The translations under genes and the position numbers were made by a program. A DNA stretch of 64,000 nucleotides from Mantis religiosa (lineage: Eukaryota; Arthropoda; Insecta; Mantodea; Mantidae): assembly GCA_030765055.1 (NCBI GenBank), contig CM060950.1, positions 277,922,756-277,986,755 of the forward strand. Reading direction: 5' to 3'. The notes under the pieces are model-generated. The model was not told where the DNA came from and made no database searches. It worked only from the letters and a program-made list of their open reading frames with translations. This document shows, piece after piece, positions 44,954 through 55,439 of the stretch (the stretch's first letter is position 1; each line of letters starts with the position of its first letter).

Positions 44954-45559
44954 TACACAAATATAACAATTTGTAACTTAAAACATCACTTATCTTATGT
45001 TAATATGTTCTTGTTAGTACGGCCAAAATCTGAAAATAAAAGAAATTTAAAAACAGAATCGACTGCCGGTATTTCAAAATTCATTTTTGAAAGGATCATT
45101 TCATAACATTAAGTATCAACAGACTGACAAATCGGCCGTAGCAGATCAATTTTGGTCATTTAACCATGAAATAAATCTAGAAGTTAAATTATTAAAACAA
45201 TTAAATGGTCCGATAAATTTAATGGTTTGCGAAAATATATTTATTTTAAAAAACAAACATTGCGTAATGAATTTTGAAATACCGGCAGTCGATTCTGTTT
45301 TTCAGTATGTTTTATTTTCAGATTTTGGTAGTACTAACAAGAACATATTAACATCTGTGTTTTTAACGATGATGACAGCTTTGTTGTTTCCGGCTGAGGA
45401 TGTGGAAGAATTTCCATGAAATCGCGATCGTGGACAATTTATAAGAAAAGTGTCATCATTTTTTATAAGATAAATGAAGTTTTAAGTTACAAATTGTTAT
45501 ATTTCTACATATTTGTTTGCTTCACTGTTAATAGCTTCATATTTTACGAAGTTATTGCG
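44954..45559 (+). mobile_element. Mini-PLE (family C) inserted in the PLE-B RT
   Basis: The 9-bp duplication TTCCCACTA lies at 44945-44953 and 45560-45568. A short inverted arm (about 45000-45085) pairs with 45265-45352. Between and after them is the GIY-YIG C-terminal coding end (DKSAVADQFWSFNHEINLEV, NKHCVMNFEIPAVDS) and a hammerhead motif. Confidence 0.88.
45389..45434 (+). ncRNA. Hammerhead-like motif, PLE-C mini
   Basis: CTGAGGA (45394-45400), extra T, stem II GTGGAA/TTCCAT with loop GAAT, GAA, stem III ATCGCGAT, C. Stem I pairs CCG with TGG around a mismatch. Confidence 0.65.
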
Positions 45560-45568
45560 TTCCCACTA

Positions 45569-46310
45569 AGTTTTAAACATTGGTATAGATATGTGGATGG
45601 CATCTGGGTGATAGTAAATGAGAAACAGGTGGATGATGCATTAAGACTACTTAATTTACAGAATCCTGTAATATTTTCCATAGGAAAAGAGACAAATAAT
45701 GAAATCCCTTTCTTAGACTTGAAACTAATCAGAAAATATAATAAATACATCCTGGTGCGACAGCCTTAAGAGGGCCAAGGCCTAACAACCTGACTGCTGG
45801 CCTCACGCCCACATATGCATGGCAGAGGTGGGTGATCATCCAACAAATACAGGGAGATGTTAGCATCTCAGCATCTCCCAGCTGGAACATTGGTTTTTGT
45901 AACAGGGCCACTTACCTAGCCACTTACCTGATGCTGAGTGGGCACAGTCCTATACCCGGAGCTTAAAATCCACACCCCATGGTTGAGATCGAACCCGGCC
46001 ACTTTCCATGGCCAAGGACCGAGGCATTCTCTCTTAGCCCACTATGCCATGGCGCAGGACAATCAGAAAACATACAAAACTAGAATTTGGCATATATAGG
46101 AAAGAAACCCACACAGAAAATTTCATAAAATCAGGTGGATAAAACCCAAGACAACACAAGCATGCTTTTATCAACAGTTTAACGTACAGGCTGGTCAATG
46201 TTCCCTTAAACAACAGGGAATATATCAAAGAGTACAATCATATAATTCACATTGCAGAATACAATGGATTCAGAGCTAAATTGGTCAAAAAGAAAGTTTA
46301 TAAATTCAAA
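45569..46310 (+). pseudogene. PLE-B reverse transcriptase, second part
   Basis: FKHWYRYVDGIWVIVNEKQV holds the catalytic motif, with YVDG in place of YVDD, so a catalytic Asp is lost. NEIPFLDLKLIRK is then interrupted by the SINE. After it the protein resumes with KLEFGIYRKETHTENFIKSG and NSLTYRLVNVPLNNREYIKEY. A stop follows GG. It is the end of the RT palm and the thumb. Confidence 0.87.
45737..46060 (-). mobile_element. tRNA-derived SINE inserted in PLE-B RT
   Basis: The minus strand carries a tRNA-like head at the right with A box near TGGCATAGTGGGCTAAG and B box GGGTTCGATCTC. An ATA-rich tail lies at the left. The 10-bp duplication AATCAGAAAA lies at 45727-45736 and 46061-46070. Confidence 0.88.
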
Positions 46311-46895
46311 ACACAACAGAGATGCAGACAAATAGCTACTCTTTCCCTGATCAGTAATAAAACTTCATACAGAAAATTTACACACCATGCCAGACCTACA
46401 TACCTTTTTCAAAAACTCATCAAAGAACACAACATTACTTTGGCCCACAGAACAAATTCAGTGTACAACACCTTTTGAAATCACATAATACCAAATAAAA
46501 ATAAAAGAGATACCCACAGACAAAAATCAGGTGTGCCAGATAGACTGCAAAGACTGACAACTTTTACATTGGCAAAACTAAAAGGAATTTTAAAATTAAG
46601 CTTAAAGAGCATTTTAGGAATATAAAAAACAAAGAAATAGATGAATTGGCGGTAGCTTGCCATTCTTGGAATGATAATCATGATAAAGATCAGGAAATTC
46701 ATTTATTAAAAGGTGTTCAGGGTCCAACTGCATTAACCATGTGGGAAAAGATATTCATAAAGTAATGTGAAGGAAACCTGTTCAATTTCGACACCACCTT
46801 TGAAGGGAACCTGAACTTGAAGTTCATCAGGATACCAGCAGAGATGCCCCTATTGCCTCCAAGGAGTTTACCAAATCAAAATTCAACAGTTGATA
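46311..46895 (+). pseudogene. PLE-B RT tail and GIY-YIG endonuclease, direct copy
   Basis: The end of the RT-linker (RKFTHHARPTYLFQKLIKEH, NITLAHRTNSVYNTF) is followed by broken GIY-YIG sequence. Around 46530-46900 the plus strand gives DCKDCQLLHWQN-like bases, then IDELAVACHSWNDNHDKDQE and LTMWEKIFIK, parallel to the inverted copy at 42648. Frameshifts are frequent. The order RT, linker, GIY-YIG, hammerhead is that of other Penelope elements. Confidence 0.8.
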
Positions 46896-46936
46896 TCAGC
46901 CGAGGATGTTAGGAAGGTCTTAACGAAATACGTTCT
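46896..46936 (+). ncRNA. Hammerhead-like motif, PLE-B right arm
   Basis: CAG, CCGAGGA (U to C in the core), T, stem II GTTAGGA/TCTTAAC, GAA, ATACGT, T, CTA. It is probably inactive because of the core change. Confidence 0.5.
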
Positions 46937-47002
46937 AGGTAAATACTAGCAATTTATGAAGCATTGAATACTAGTTGAACTCAAAATTATAGCAATAAAA
47001 TA

Positions 47003-47625
47003 AGTTATCACATCAGACTGTAAATAATTTTCAGTGCTTGTCACTCTTCATATAGAAAGACACACAAAGTATTCCCTCAATTGAATCATATTTTGTATGT
47101 AAGAAAGACAAAAAATGAATGTTGTCTTCATAACCATGTTATTTGTTCTAAACCAAATTGATAATCAGTCTTATATACAAAATACATATTATATGAAAAT
47201 CTATTGAGAACTCCCCGCGGTTTAACTATAATAGTACAAAAATATTAATGCAATCGTTCAATGAACATGCTTTGCTTAAAGAATTATAGACATTATTATT
47301 GTTAACCATGCTATGTTGAATTGTACTATTATAGGAGATTATTTTGAAGCCTTATGACTACTGAATAGCTGCAAAGGACATGAAAGAAAACAACTTAGAA
47401 GTAATTGGCAGAAGGAAAGCCTGCCAACTATTTTATTGATTTAATTTCATTGCTCAATTATTCAACAATAGACATGGGCAATAGACTGCGAAAATCTGGG
47501 ACAGAGAAAAGGGGATGCACATCATCACAAAGTCACACTTGTTTGGAGCACAGCATCTAATGGAACAAATTCTGGAGCCAATCAGTTCGCATGTACTCTT
47601 TCACATTGGCATCATTGAGGAATGT
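47003..47625. other. Spacer, no gene recognised
   Basis: No coding or repeat signal found. Confidence 0.5.
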
Positions 47626-47940
47626 TGGTCTGGATGGCTCAGTTAAACATTGGCTTACTGGTCCTAAGGTTGCAGGTTCAAACTGGCCCAGTCCTATGGT
47701 TTTGAAGTGTGCTTAAAAGTGATAACCTCATGTAAATAGATCTACTGACATGTAAAAGAACACCTGCAGGACAAAATTCTGACACACTAGCAGTGCTGAT
47801 GTGATCCTAGCAATTTACAAAGAAAATATCACTGGGGAATAATCATCTCTAGGGAGGGAACTATCTCTCGGTGCTTAGTTATACACTTGCTGTTCACTGG
47901 AAGCATACTTTTGTACCATAGCCGATGCACCCATTAAATA
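47626..47940 (+). mobile_element. tRNA-derived SINE, family 2
   Basis: GGATGGCTCAGTTAAACATTGG (A box) and GGTTCAAAC (B box) form a tRNA-like head. The body includes GTAAATAGATCTACTGACATG and AAAAGAACACCTGCAGGAC. A related copy in the opposite direction lies at 49613-49766. Ends are approximate and no target duplication was identified. Confidence 0.75.
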
Positions 47941-49612
47941 AGGTGACCAAGGATGGTAACTACTGGTCAACTGAAGATGCTGGTGCCACTAAAAAAATTA
48001 CAGGGTGTAGAAGATACCTTAGCTGTGGATAAGTCAGCAACCCAGAAACAGTCAGAGTGGTATATATGTATATATATCTAGCAGATATCCCAGGAACATC
48101 CAAAGTTATAGTAAATTGAAACTGCCTGTGCAGATAATGCCTATATACAGCCAGGGTGAGGACAAGAACTCTCCTTCCCTGTAAAATAGGACTAAAAGAA
48201 TACAAAGATGAGAAATTGAACCAAAGAAAAGGATCACATTACTATAACAATTGGTTAACAACAGCATTATATTATTACAATCTAAATAACCATATAATAT
48301 ATATGAAAAGTTAATAAATTACCATTTTAATACTGGCCCAAAATCATTTGATATATTTACTTCTATTTGGATAGCTAGCCAATAAATATTAATAAATTTA
48401 AAATTGACATACTAAACAGTGACACAAATGGATATATTAATGCACATAATAATGTGTATTTATATGTACACTTAGCACAAATAAAAATGTGACACTCAAC
48501 AAAGGCGAATAAATACAATAAGGCTTGGCAAGTTATGTGGTAAACTAACAAATACAGTGTGTTACTAGCCAGAACTCATGAACAATGTGTATATGCACAC
48601 AAATTCAAGAAGTTGTGAAGTTAAAAAAAAAAAAGAAAAAAGCATGTAAAAATTGCAGCACCACAATAATTTGCAGCCTGCACAGCTTAAAACACTTCCC
48701 CAATCAAACCAAATCCATGAAAAATATAAACACAATCAAAACATAAACAGTGTAACAAAAACAGAGTATCCAAACATAAACAGTCGATTGCAAACAAACA
48801 ATAACAGCAAAACCCATAACAATAAAAGGAAAACTGAACACCAACTAGTAACAGAATTATTGGAAGGATTTCAGTTGGGAAATATAAACACTGTGCAGGT
48901 GAGCTGATTGAAATCCATCACTTTTGTTGAAAAATGTCTAAATTAATTCAAGTGATCCTGTAATACCTCAGCATAAAAATGGCCACATAAATCAAACAGA
49001 ACTAATAAATACCGCCACAGCCACTGACCCGCCACCACCAAGCTTGTTCTTATCATACCTCCTTTTAACATGGGGCAGATTATTAAATGTCTATTGCCAA
49101 TTTTGACGCAGTGTTTCTCAATCAAATTCATCAGATCATCCGAGTTGCAAAGATTAACTAAGGGCAAATTAAGTGTGAAGGACAGAAGACAAAATGGCAT
49201 GGTGTCATGGGATTAATGGCTAGCAGAATTAAATGCCATCTATAAATGCAAGAGGTTACTGTCTAATCTACTATGGTTCTGATAATGAAAAGATATGAGT
49301 GCCGACTTCAAGATTTTATTAAACTTTACGGCATGAGATGAACAATAAATAGGGCTTCATGGTAAAGGCCTTAATACCCCAAGCAAAACAAAAATTCCTA
49401 AAGACAACTAAAATTGAGTTCTATCATCAGAACCAAAAAAAAAAAAAAAAGTTTTGAAAACCCCAGAAAGAATCCAATGTTATTTTACAAAAGTGTACTG
49501 GAAATAGCACTAAGCCATACAGACTACGTAGAGGCATGTATTATAACAAAATAATTTTATTTCTTAATGTCATATCATAGGATCATATCAGGCTGCTGGT
49601 GTTTTGAAATTT
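47941..49612. other. Spacer, no gene recognised
   Basis: AT-rich DNA with short A runs. The open frame at 48653-48907 is asparagine- and lysine-rich low-complexity sequence, so I do not call it. Confidence 0.5.
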
Positions 49613-49766
49613 CATCTCACAGTTCTTTTACATTCCAGTAAATGTACTGACATGGGGCTATCACTTTCAAGCACATCTTAAAAACCATTGGTCTGGGCCT
49701 AGTTTAAACCTAGAACCTTGGGATCAGTAGGCCAGCTGTTAACCTACTGCAACACCCAGACCGACA
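49613..49766 (-). mobile_element. tRNA-derived SINE, family 2, truncated
   Basis: The minus strand shows the tRNA-like head (GGTCTGGGTGTTGCAGTAGG, then CTAGGTTTAAAC) and the body segments AAGTGATAGCC and ACATGTCAGTACATTT-like sequence shared with the copy at 47626. Confidence 0.65.
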
Positions 49767-49973
49767 CTGTAGCCAAAGCATATGTATTCCTTTGCGCTGA
49801 CCATGGGAAAAGGCCAATAAAATCAATTAAAAAAAATCTCCATAGGTTTATTGGATGCTTAGTTTTTCCACATAGGGCATTGAGTGGGCTTTGTCATAAC
49901 ATACACTTAACAGCTTTAACACGCACTGATTTGTCCCTATACAGCTTGACCAAACAAATTCCTCATGTATTAC

Positions 49974-50210
49974 ACAAATATAACTATTTGTAACAAAAAT
50001 TTCACTTAATTTAAAAATGATGTCAAATTTTTCTTATTAATGGAGATCGATTTCACAAACAAATCATTTGTATCATCAGTCCAAAAACACTTAGTTGTCA
50101 AGGATACCGGTTACCATGTTATGTTTTTTCAGTATTGCCAAAATCTGAAAACTAAACAAACCTAAAAACAGAATCAACTGATGGTATTTTAAAATTCATT
50201 ACGTGTAACA
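49974..50210 (-). mobile_element. PLE family C fragment (inverted arm)
   Basis: CACAAATATAACTATTTGTAAC and GCCAAAATCTGAAAAC...AACAGAATCAACTG match the left arm of the mini-PLE at 44954. It contains a hammerhead motif on the minus strand. Confidence 0.75.
50041..50083 (-). ncRNA. Hammerhead-like motif, PLE-C fragment
   Basis: Minus strand: TGGA, CTGATGA, T, stem II ACAAA/TTTGT, GAA, stem III ATCGAT, C, TCCA. All core bases are canonical and stem I has four pairs, making this the cleanest family C example. Confidence 0.7.
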
Positions 50211-50254
50211 GCTTTAATTTGAAAACAGCTTACATTTTAAAACCTAATTTGAAA

Positions 50255-50588
50255 ACAGCTTTAATAAAATACGTTAATCATCCCATAGACTTTTCCGTAT
50301 GGGAAAAAATCTTCATTAACAAAAATCGTCTAAGTCATGAATTTTCAAACTCCACCACCGGACATTTTTGACACATTTTTGACAAGTACATCATGCCATC
50401 TATCGATGATACGGAGAAAGAGGAAACCACTACAGTTTGCACTAGTCAAGTTCCAGCAGATGATAAGAGCAAAAGTTCTTGAAACATTCCTGTGAAAAAA
50501 CAGTGTGAATGAAGCAGTGTGTCAATATCTTCTCGATTCACTTTTGTGCCAAGTTGTGCTTCACTGTCTCTACGCTTCTCTACGCTTC
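50255..50588 (+). mobile_element. PLE family A 3' fragment
   Basis: The bases encode the GIY-YIG end (ACGTTAATCATCCCATAGAC, then CCACCACCGGACATTTTTGAC) and the terminal segment with TCTTCTCGATTCACTTTTGT, as in PLE-A. Several point changes and a short duplication show age. Confidence 0.85.
50454..50493 (+). ncRNA. Decayed hammerhead motif, PLE-A fragment
   Basis: The core reads CAGATGA, with A for the essential U, and the stem III sequence has lost a base. Probably inactive. Confidence 0.45.
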
Positions 50589-50589
50589 C

Positions 50590-53000
50590 CAGATGCTTAC
50601 TTCGGTAAATATGGTTTTGGCACTCCTGGGGTCCCGAGCCACTGATCCTCCAGGTTTTGGGGGTTGGGTTAGGGTTAACAGCCCTACCAGTAAAACATTC
50701 AGTTCCTAATCCTTTTGAAGATAGCCAGGGTGGCACAGAGTTTCAGGTCAACCCTGTTTGGAACCGTCAAGAGATTCGACTTGGCATGGGGATAGATGGC
50801 GCTAGTAGCATCTCTCCATGCATGGAATCCACTACAGCAGTGGATGTAATGTAATGTAATGTGTAGTGTTTAACGCCCGCTTTTACTACATATGGCACCG
50901 AAGGCGGTGACACTGATGATGCATGGGATGAAGATGGAGCACCGGTGGAATGAGATGGCGGGGGAAACCGGAGGTCCCGGAGAAAACCCGCCCCAATGCC
51001 GTGTTGTCCACCACAAATCTCACTTTGCGGTCGCCTGGGATCGAACCCGGGCCGCCTTGGTGAGAGCCAAGCGGTCTAACCACTGAGCCACGGCGTGGCC
51101 TACAGCAGTGGACACTACTACCGACTTTCGTGTCTAAGAGGAGGCGTATGGTTGAGTTTGCTTTGGAACTTTCGCTTTTGTATCTGCACAATGTGACACA
51201 TACTCCTTGTTATCTCATTATGTACTCTGCTAAGCCAGAACAGCAACCTCTCAGCTCCTTGAATCCTGTGTGGTTCAGGCCACGCCAGACAGTATCGCTG
51301 GCTCAGTACTGAATTGTACCTGGCAATGCAGTGCATACAGACTTAAGGGTGACTCACAGTCCCTTTGATTGCTATACGTACATCACTTTGGAAGTCATGA
51401 AGTTATAGAACCCATGCTACCTTGAATGTGTGCTGAGGTGTTGTGACATCCTCCGCTCTAATTGGCTCTTTGAAGAAGACATTGTCACCTATCTTTCTCA
51501 CCAAGGAGTCAGTGCAGCTAAGAGGCTTATGTGTTGTGATGGTACAGCACAGGTACTGGCCTTTTTGACATGGATGGCCTTTTTGACATGTAACTTGAGA
51601 CAGCTTTCTAAAAGTCTTAAAGCTGGCTATGAGATACTGCATATTAATTAATATGTTCCTAACCCTTTGTGCTGTTTCTCCTGGCAGGGGTTCATGCCCA
51701 TAGTGCTCACCTGTAAGTAACAGCCTTTGTGTCCTTGGTTTGGCACACATCAACATGATGGTTCTTCTTGTACCTCAGTCTCCAAGTGTGTGAACTGTGA
51801 TGGTGCCCATCTGGCATACTCTTATAGTTGCCCTGTATATGAAGAAGAATACACCATTCAAGAACTCAAAGTTAAGAATAAAATTGGCTCTCACAAGGTG
51901 AAAGAGAAGCTTTGCCTGTTATTTCCAACAAAGTTAGCCTGTGGAACCTTCAGCCAGGTTCTTCTGTCTCAGTGCCTTTTACCCCTATTTCCTTTCCAGG
52001 AATCCTCCCTTTCACCACCTTTGAAATCTTCCATATGGAATGTTTCACATTCAGTCCATCACTTGCTGTGATCATTCAGTTTGGTGATTCACCTTGGGAT
52101 AATCTTGCAGTCCCATCTATAGATATTATATAGGCGGCTCATTCTCCTGGCTCTTTCAAGAGATCTACCTATAACCCATTCACTACAATGGGAACTTACT
52201 GGCTCTGTCATGAGTGCATCTGGCATGGATTTGCATTGTTCTAAATTTGGTACTCTACTACAGCCATCTAGAAATGGTGGGAACCTGAACAAACTATTGC
52301 TCAACCACCAGAGATTTCTACTACAACTTTTACTCCCATTCTCTGTCAGAGCTGAGGCTTAAAAATCCGCAGCTTCCAATGCTGTGAATAAAGAACTTTC
52401 TTCGGCATCTTCTACTGCTGTAATGCCACTCTTTTCCAAGGAGCTGCCCACACTTGCTCCTGTGGTTCCATCTCTGGACACCAGTTCTCCACTGCAGTCC
52501 CAGAAGACAAAAGTTGCTGTGAAGTCTGCCAAAGCTGCCAGTTCTACCGACAAGTCTTCTAAGAAGCAGCCTCCTAAAACACGTTAGTCCCCAAACTTAA
52601 GAAAGCAGAACTTGGTGTCTAAGGTCCAAGAGCAAAAGCACAGACATATTTTGTAACATAGAGGCAGACTCTGACTTTTAAGTGATTTTTACCTTTCTTC
52701 CTTATTTTGTTCTAATTTCCTTTTTCTCATTTACTTGTTATGGCTCTGTTGCAGTGGAATTCTTCTATTGTTCTCATAAAGAAGAATTGGATGTCTTTCT
52801 TACTATTTAGCCTCCGAGTATGTGCCTTCAGGAGGTAAAACTCCACTTTGAGGACTACATTCACATTCATTGTTTTATGGTTTTCCTGATGATCTTCCTG
52901 TTTCTGCTTGTCATTTGTTCTGATTCTCTTAGTGTTTTGCTTAGTTTAAGAGATCTCTGCAGCTCCCAGCTGCTTGTTCAGAAAATTCATGATCTGTTGC
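50590..53000 (+). pseudogene. I/Jockey-like non-LTR 5' half: 5' UTR, ORF1 and endonuclease start, decayed
   Basis: CTTCGGTAAATATGGTTTTG and GGGGTCCCGAGCCA resemble the sequence at the 5' side of the element at 55308. ORF1 remnants (51600-52590) include CPWFGTHQHDGSSC and CVNCDGAHLAYSYSCP, matching CVQCGLSKHEDAC and CVNCADAHPSSHREC of the intact-looking relative. A Ser/Lys-rich tail (SAKAASSTDKSSKKQPP) follows. Near 52810, SMCLQEVKLHFEDYIHIHC recalls the endonuclease N-terminus, normally CLQETKL. A SINE sits in its 5' part. Confidence 0.7.
50845..51099 (-). mobile_element. tRNA-derived SINE, family 1, with (CATTA)n tail
   Basis: The minus strand starts GCCACGCCGTGGCTCAGTGG (A box), has GGGTTCGATCCC (B box), and ends in a CATTA repeat tail. 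The 13-bp duplication CTACAGCAGTGGA lies at 50832-50844 and 51100-51112. A second copy lies at the end of the window. Confidence 0.93.
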
Positions 53001-53146
53001 ACTGTTTACAATTTGACAGTTTTTGAGTAATCTTCATTTGGGTTCTAGGATGCAGTGGTACTGTAAGAAATAAACAGGCCAATTAGGCAGCAAAGGATGC
53101 AATCCTCTATGCCAATGTATGAATGCTCCGCTGCCTATCTATCAAC
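53000..53146. other. Flank preceding the second gypsy-family copy
   Basis: An LTR should end just before the primer-binding site. The bases here (ending CTATCTATCAAC) do not resemble either LTR of the family, apart from GTAAGAAATAAACAGG, so the LTR is either different or largely lost. Confidence 0.4.
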
Positions 53147-53164
53147 TGGTGTCAGAAGTGGGAT
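53147..53164 (+). promoter_or_regulatory. Primer-binding site, tRNA-Leu
   Basis: TGGTGTCAGAAGTGGGAT is, from memory, the exact complement of the last 18 bases of many insect and animal tRNA-Leu species, including the CCA end. Confidence 0.8.
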
Positions 53165-53171
53165 AACGGCC

Positions 53172-54060
53172 ATGGAATCAGCATTGGAAAAGATTTTGGA
53201 GAAGATGGAGATGAAGGCCGAACTGACCTCGGAAATGAAGACGGCAAATGACAGCATCACCGAGGAAATGGAAAAAAAGTTGGAGACGGCGAATAGCAAC
53301 TTGGCCGAGAAGATGTACGAATTAACAACGAAGATGGAGGCGGCCAATAACAACCTGGCCGCAAAGCTGGAAGAAATGAAGACGGCTAACGATAACCTCA
53401 CGGAGAAGATGGAGGAAATGAAGGTTGCGAACGAGGCCCTCGCCGCCAAATTTGAGGAACATTTGGCCGGCGTGAAGGAGGACGTCACGGGGCTCGGCAA
53501 GTGGATCGGCCAAGTGGACGAGCGCGTCGAAGACCTGTCAAACCGCGTTAATGAGTTGGAAGGAAAGGCCGACAGCAGCTTCAAGTCCCTGAACGCCATC
53601 GTGGAGGACGTCGTCGGCAGGAAGTTAAAGGACTTGAAAGCCGACGCACCGGGACGCGACACATCTGCGCGCGTCAAACCGCCTAAATATGACGGCGCAA
53701 CTTTCGAAGTCTTCCGCCGCCAGTTCGACGCTGTGGCCAAGCACAACAAATGGTCACCAGAGGAAGAGGCCACGCAGTTAATAGCCAGCCTCCAGGGACG
53801 GCCCGCGGAAGTCCTGAAAGCGGTACAGACAACGGCGGCGCCCAAGGACATTTGAGAGGCCCTGGAGAAACGTTTTGGAAACCACCGCTTAGCCGCAGCA
53901 TACCGCAACCAGCTAAAGGCAAGGTCACAGCAGCAGGAGTTCGCCCTGGCAGTTGAACAACTGGCTAGCAAGGCCCTAGTCGACCTCCCACCAGACGTCG
54001 AAAACGAGGAGTGTCCGCTACACGGGAGACAGGAGACCAGCGGAGGGACGCCGGCGAATA
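53172..54060 (+). pseudogene. gypsy-type Gag
   Basis: MESALEKILEKMEMKAELTS starts a coiled coil of repeats such as ANNNLAAKLEEMKTAND, ending about residue 180. The core KPPKYDGATFEVFRRQFDAV follows. At 53853 a TGA replaces the Trp codon of the sister copy (KDI-W-EALE). The rest reads RFGNHRLAAAYRNQLKARSQ, with a deletion of the GETL stretch. A second deletion of about 160 bp removes the C-terminal core. The frame is then lost before the zinc knuckle. Confidence 0.88.
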
Positions 54061-54877
54061 CTTAGTGTCCTGTGTTGGGGATGTGGACAGCCGGGACACC
54101 TGGAGAGACACTGCCGACACCAGGAAGAGCAGCCGGAAGAACGAGTAAGGCCCGGCGTGGTGAGGAGCACGTCGGCGCCGTCCCACCATCTCCTCGAGTG
54201 ACACTGCGCGGCGTCAGCCGGCGGATGGATGACAGCCTCATTGCGGACGGCTGGTTAAGAGGAAAGCCGTGCCGCGTGCTGGTGGACACCGGGGCGGCCG
54301 TGACCATCAGACCTGATGTGGCGAAAGGTTTGCCGACGAGGAAGCCGAACCGACCATACCAGCTTGTGACGGCATCGGGCAACACCTTGCCTGTGCAGGA
54401 GGCCCTACTGAAGTTGACCTGTGGGTGTTCATCGCGAAGGTGGCTGAGGAGGTGATCCTGGGATTGGATGCTCTCAGGAGCCACGAGGCGACGGTCGACG
54501 TCGGCAGGAAGGTCCTGCGGCTCAACGGAGAAGAGGTTATACTCCGTCAACCTGAAAAGCGCCTTGAAATCTGCAGGGTCATCTTGAACGTAGACGTGGT
54601 TGTCCCTGCGAGGAGCGAGGTGGTGGTGACGGCGCGACTGGAAGGCCAGAGAACCAGGAACATGATGCTGGACCAGAAGGCGCCTGTACACGGACTACGT
54701 GTAGCCAGGGCATTGCTGCCGTGCCGAGAGAAGGTACCAGTGAGACTGCTAAATCCGACGGACACCAATCATGACGTCCAGGCCGGGACGGAGTTAGGAA
54801 CGTGCGAGCCCGTGGTAAGCGTAACAGCAATCGACAAGACACAGGAGTCGGTGCCGACGCAAAACATGGGGCCCTGA
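54060..54877 (+). pseudogene. gypsy-type zinc knuckle and protease
   Basis: In one frame the bases at 54069-54112 give CWGCGQPGHLERHC, an intact C-x2-C-x4-H-x4-C knuckle. The protease frame carries LIADGWLRGKPCRVLVDTGA and then AVTIRPDVAKGL, so the DTGA site is present. A frameshift near 54420 moves to GLDALRSHEATVDVGRKVL and the C-terminal linker, up to a stop at 54877. Compared with the copy at 13230, about 15 residues are missing after LLKL. Confidence 0.85.
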
Positions 54878-54889
54878 ATAGAAGGCTTA

Positions 54890-55307
54890 CTGGAGTGGGC
54901 GGCCGACCACCTGACCGCAGAACAACTGGAGAAAGTTCGACAACTGCTGAGGCGATACCAGCGCGTCTTCAGCCAAGGCGATAGTGACTATGGCCGCACG
55001 GACAGAGTGCTTCACCACATCGACACCGGGGATGCCTAGCCTATTCGGCAACCACCTAGACGCGTTCCGCTGGCAAAGCATGGGGCGGTACGAGTCATGC
55101 TGGAGGACATGAGATCCAGGGGAGTGATTGAAGAGTCTGACAGCCCTTGGTGTTCCCCTGTAGTCTTGGTGACAAAGAATGGCGAGCTATGCTTCTGTGT
55201 AGACTACAGGAAGTTGAACGCTGTCACCCGGAAGGACTGTTTCCCCTACCCCGGATTGACGACACCCTGGACACGCTAGCTGGTGCACAGTGGTTCTCGA
55301 CCCTGGA
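54890..55307 (+). pseudogene. gypsy-type RT N-terminal part
   Basis: A frame-broken linker (WAADHLTAEQLEKVRQLLRR) leads to LEDMRSRGVIEESDSPWCSP, VVLVTKNGELCFCVDYRKLN and, across a frameshift, LPRIDDTLDTLAGAQWFSTL. The homologous copy at 1089-1511 continues with KSGYWQVAL, which is missing here because the non-LTR element begins. The RT catalytic site is absent. Confidence 0.88.
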
Positions 55308-55439
55308 CCCCCCCAGGGGCCTACTTCGGTAGGTACGGGTTTGGCGCACCCGGAGTCCCGAGCCAACAGTCTCCCTTGTGTGGGCTCCTCTTCGTGGTTG
55401 AGGGAGACGGTCAACAGGCCCACTCACGTGTAGGCAGTG

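Larger units (their letters stand above)
42517..46990 (+). mobile_element. Penelope-like element B, carrying several nested insertions
   Basis: The 12-bp target duplication AGCAATAAAATA (42505-42516 and 46991-47002) encloses an inverted 3' end (left) and a direct copy from the RT middle to the 3' end (right). Both ends share CTAGGTAAATACTAGCAAT. Inside are a piggyBac (42948-44167), a tandem duplication (44111-44568), a mini-PLE (44954-45559) and a SINE (45737-46060). All coding parts are broken. Confidence 0.92.
53147..55307 (+). mobile_element. Gypsy-type LTR retrotransposon fragment, cut by a non-LTR insertion
   Basis: Primer-binding site, gag, zinc knuckle, protease and the start of RT follow in order. 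The RT ends mid-motif, at FSTLD, where unrelated sequence begins. No LTR could be recognised on either side. The family is that of 12988-15748. Confidence 0.9.

Noticed and set aside
48653..48907. 84-codon open frame
   Set aside because: Asn-, Lys- and Gln-rich translation of A-rich DNA. No similarity or neighbouring gene signals.
49718..49993. 91-codon open frame near PLE fragments
   Set aside because: Its end overlaps the PLE-C terminal sequence and the start lies in the tail of a SINE. No domain is recognisable.
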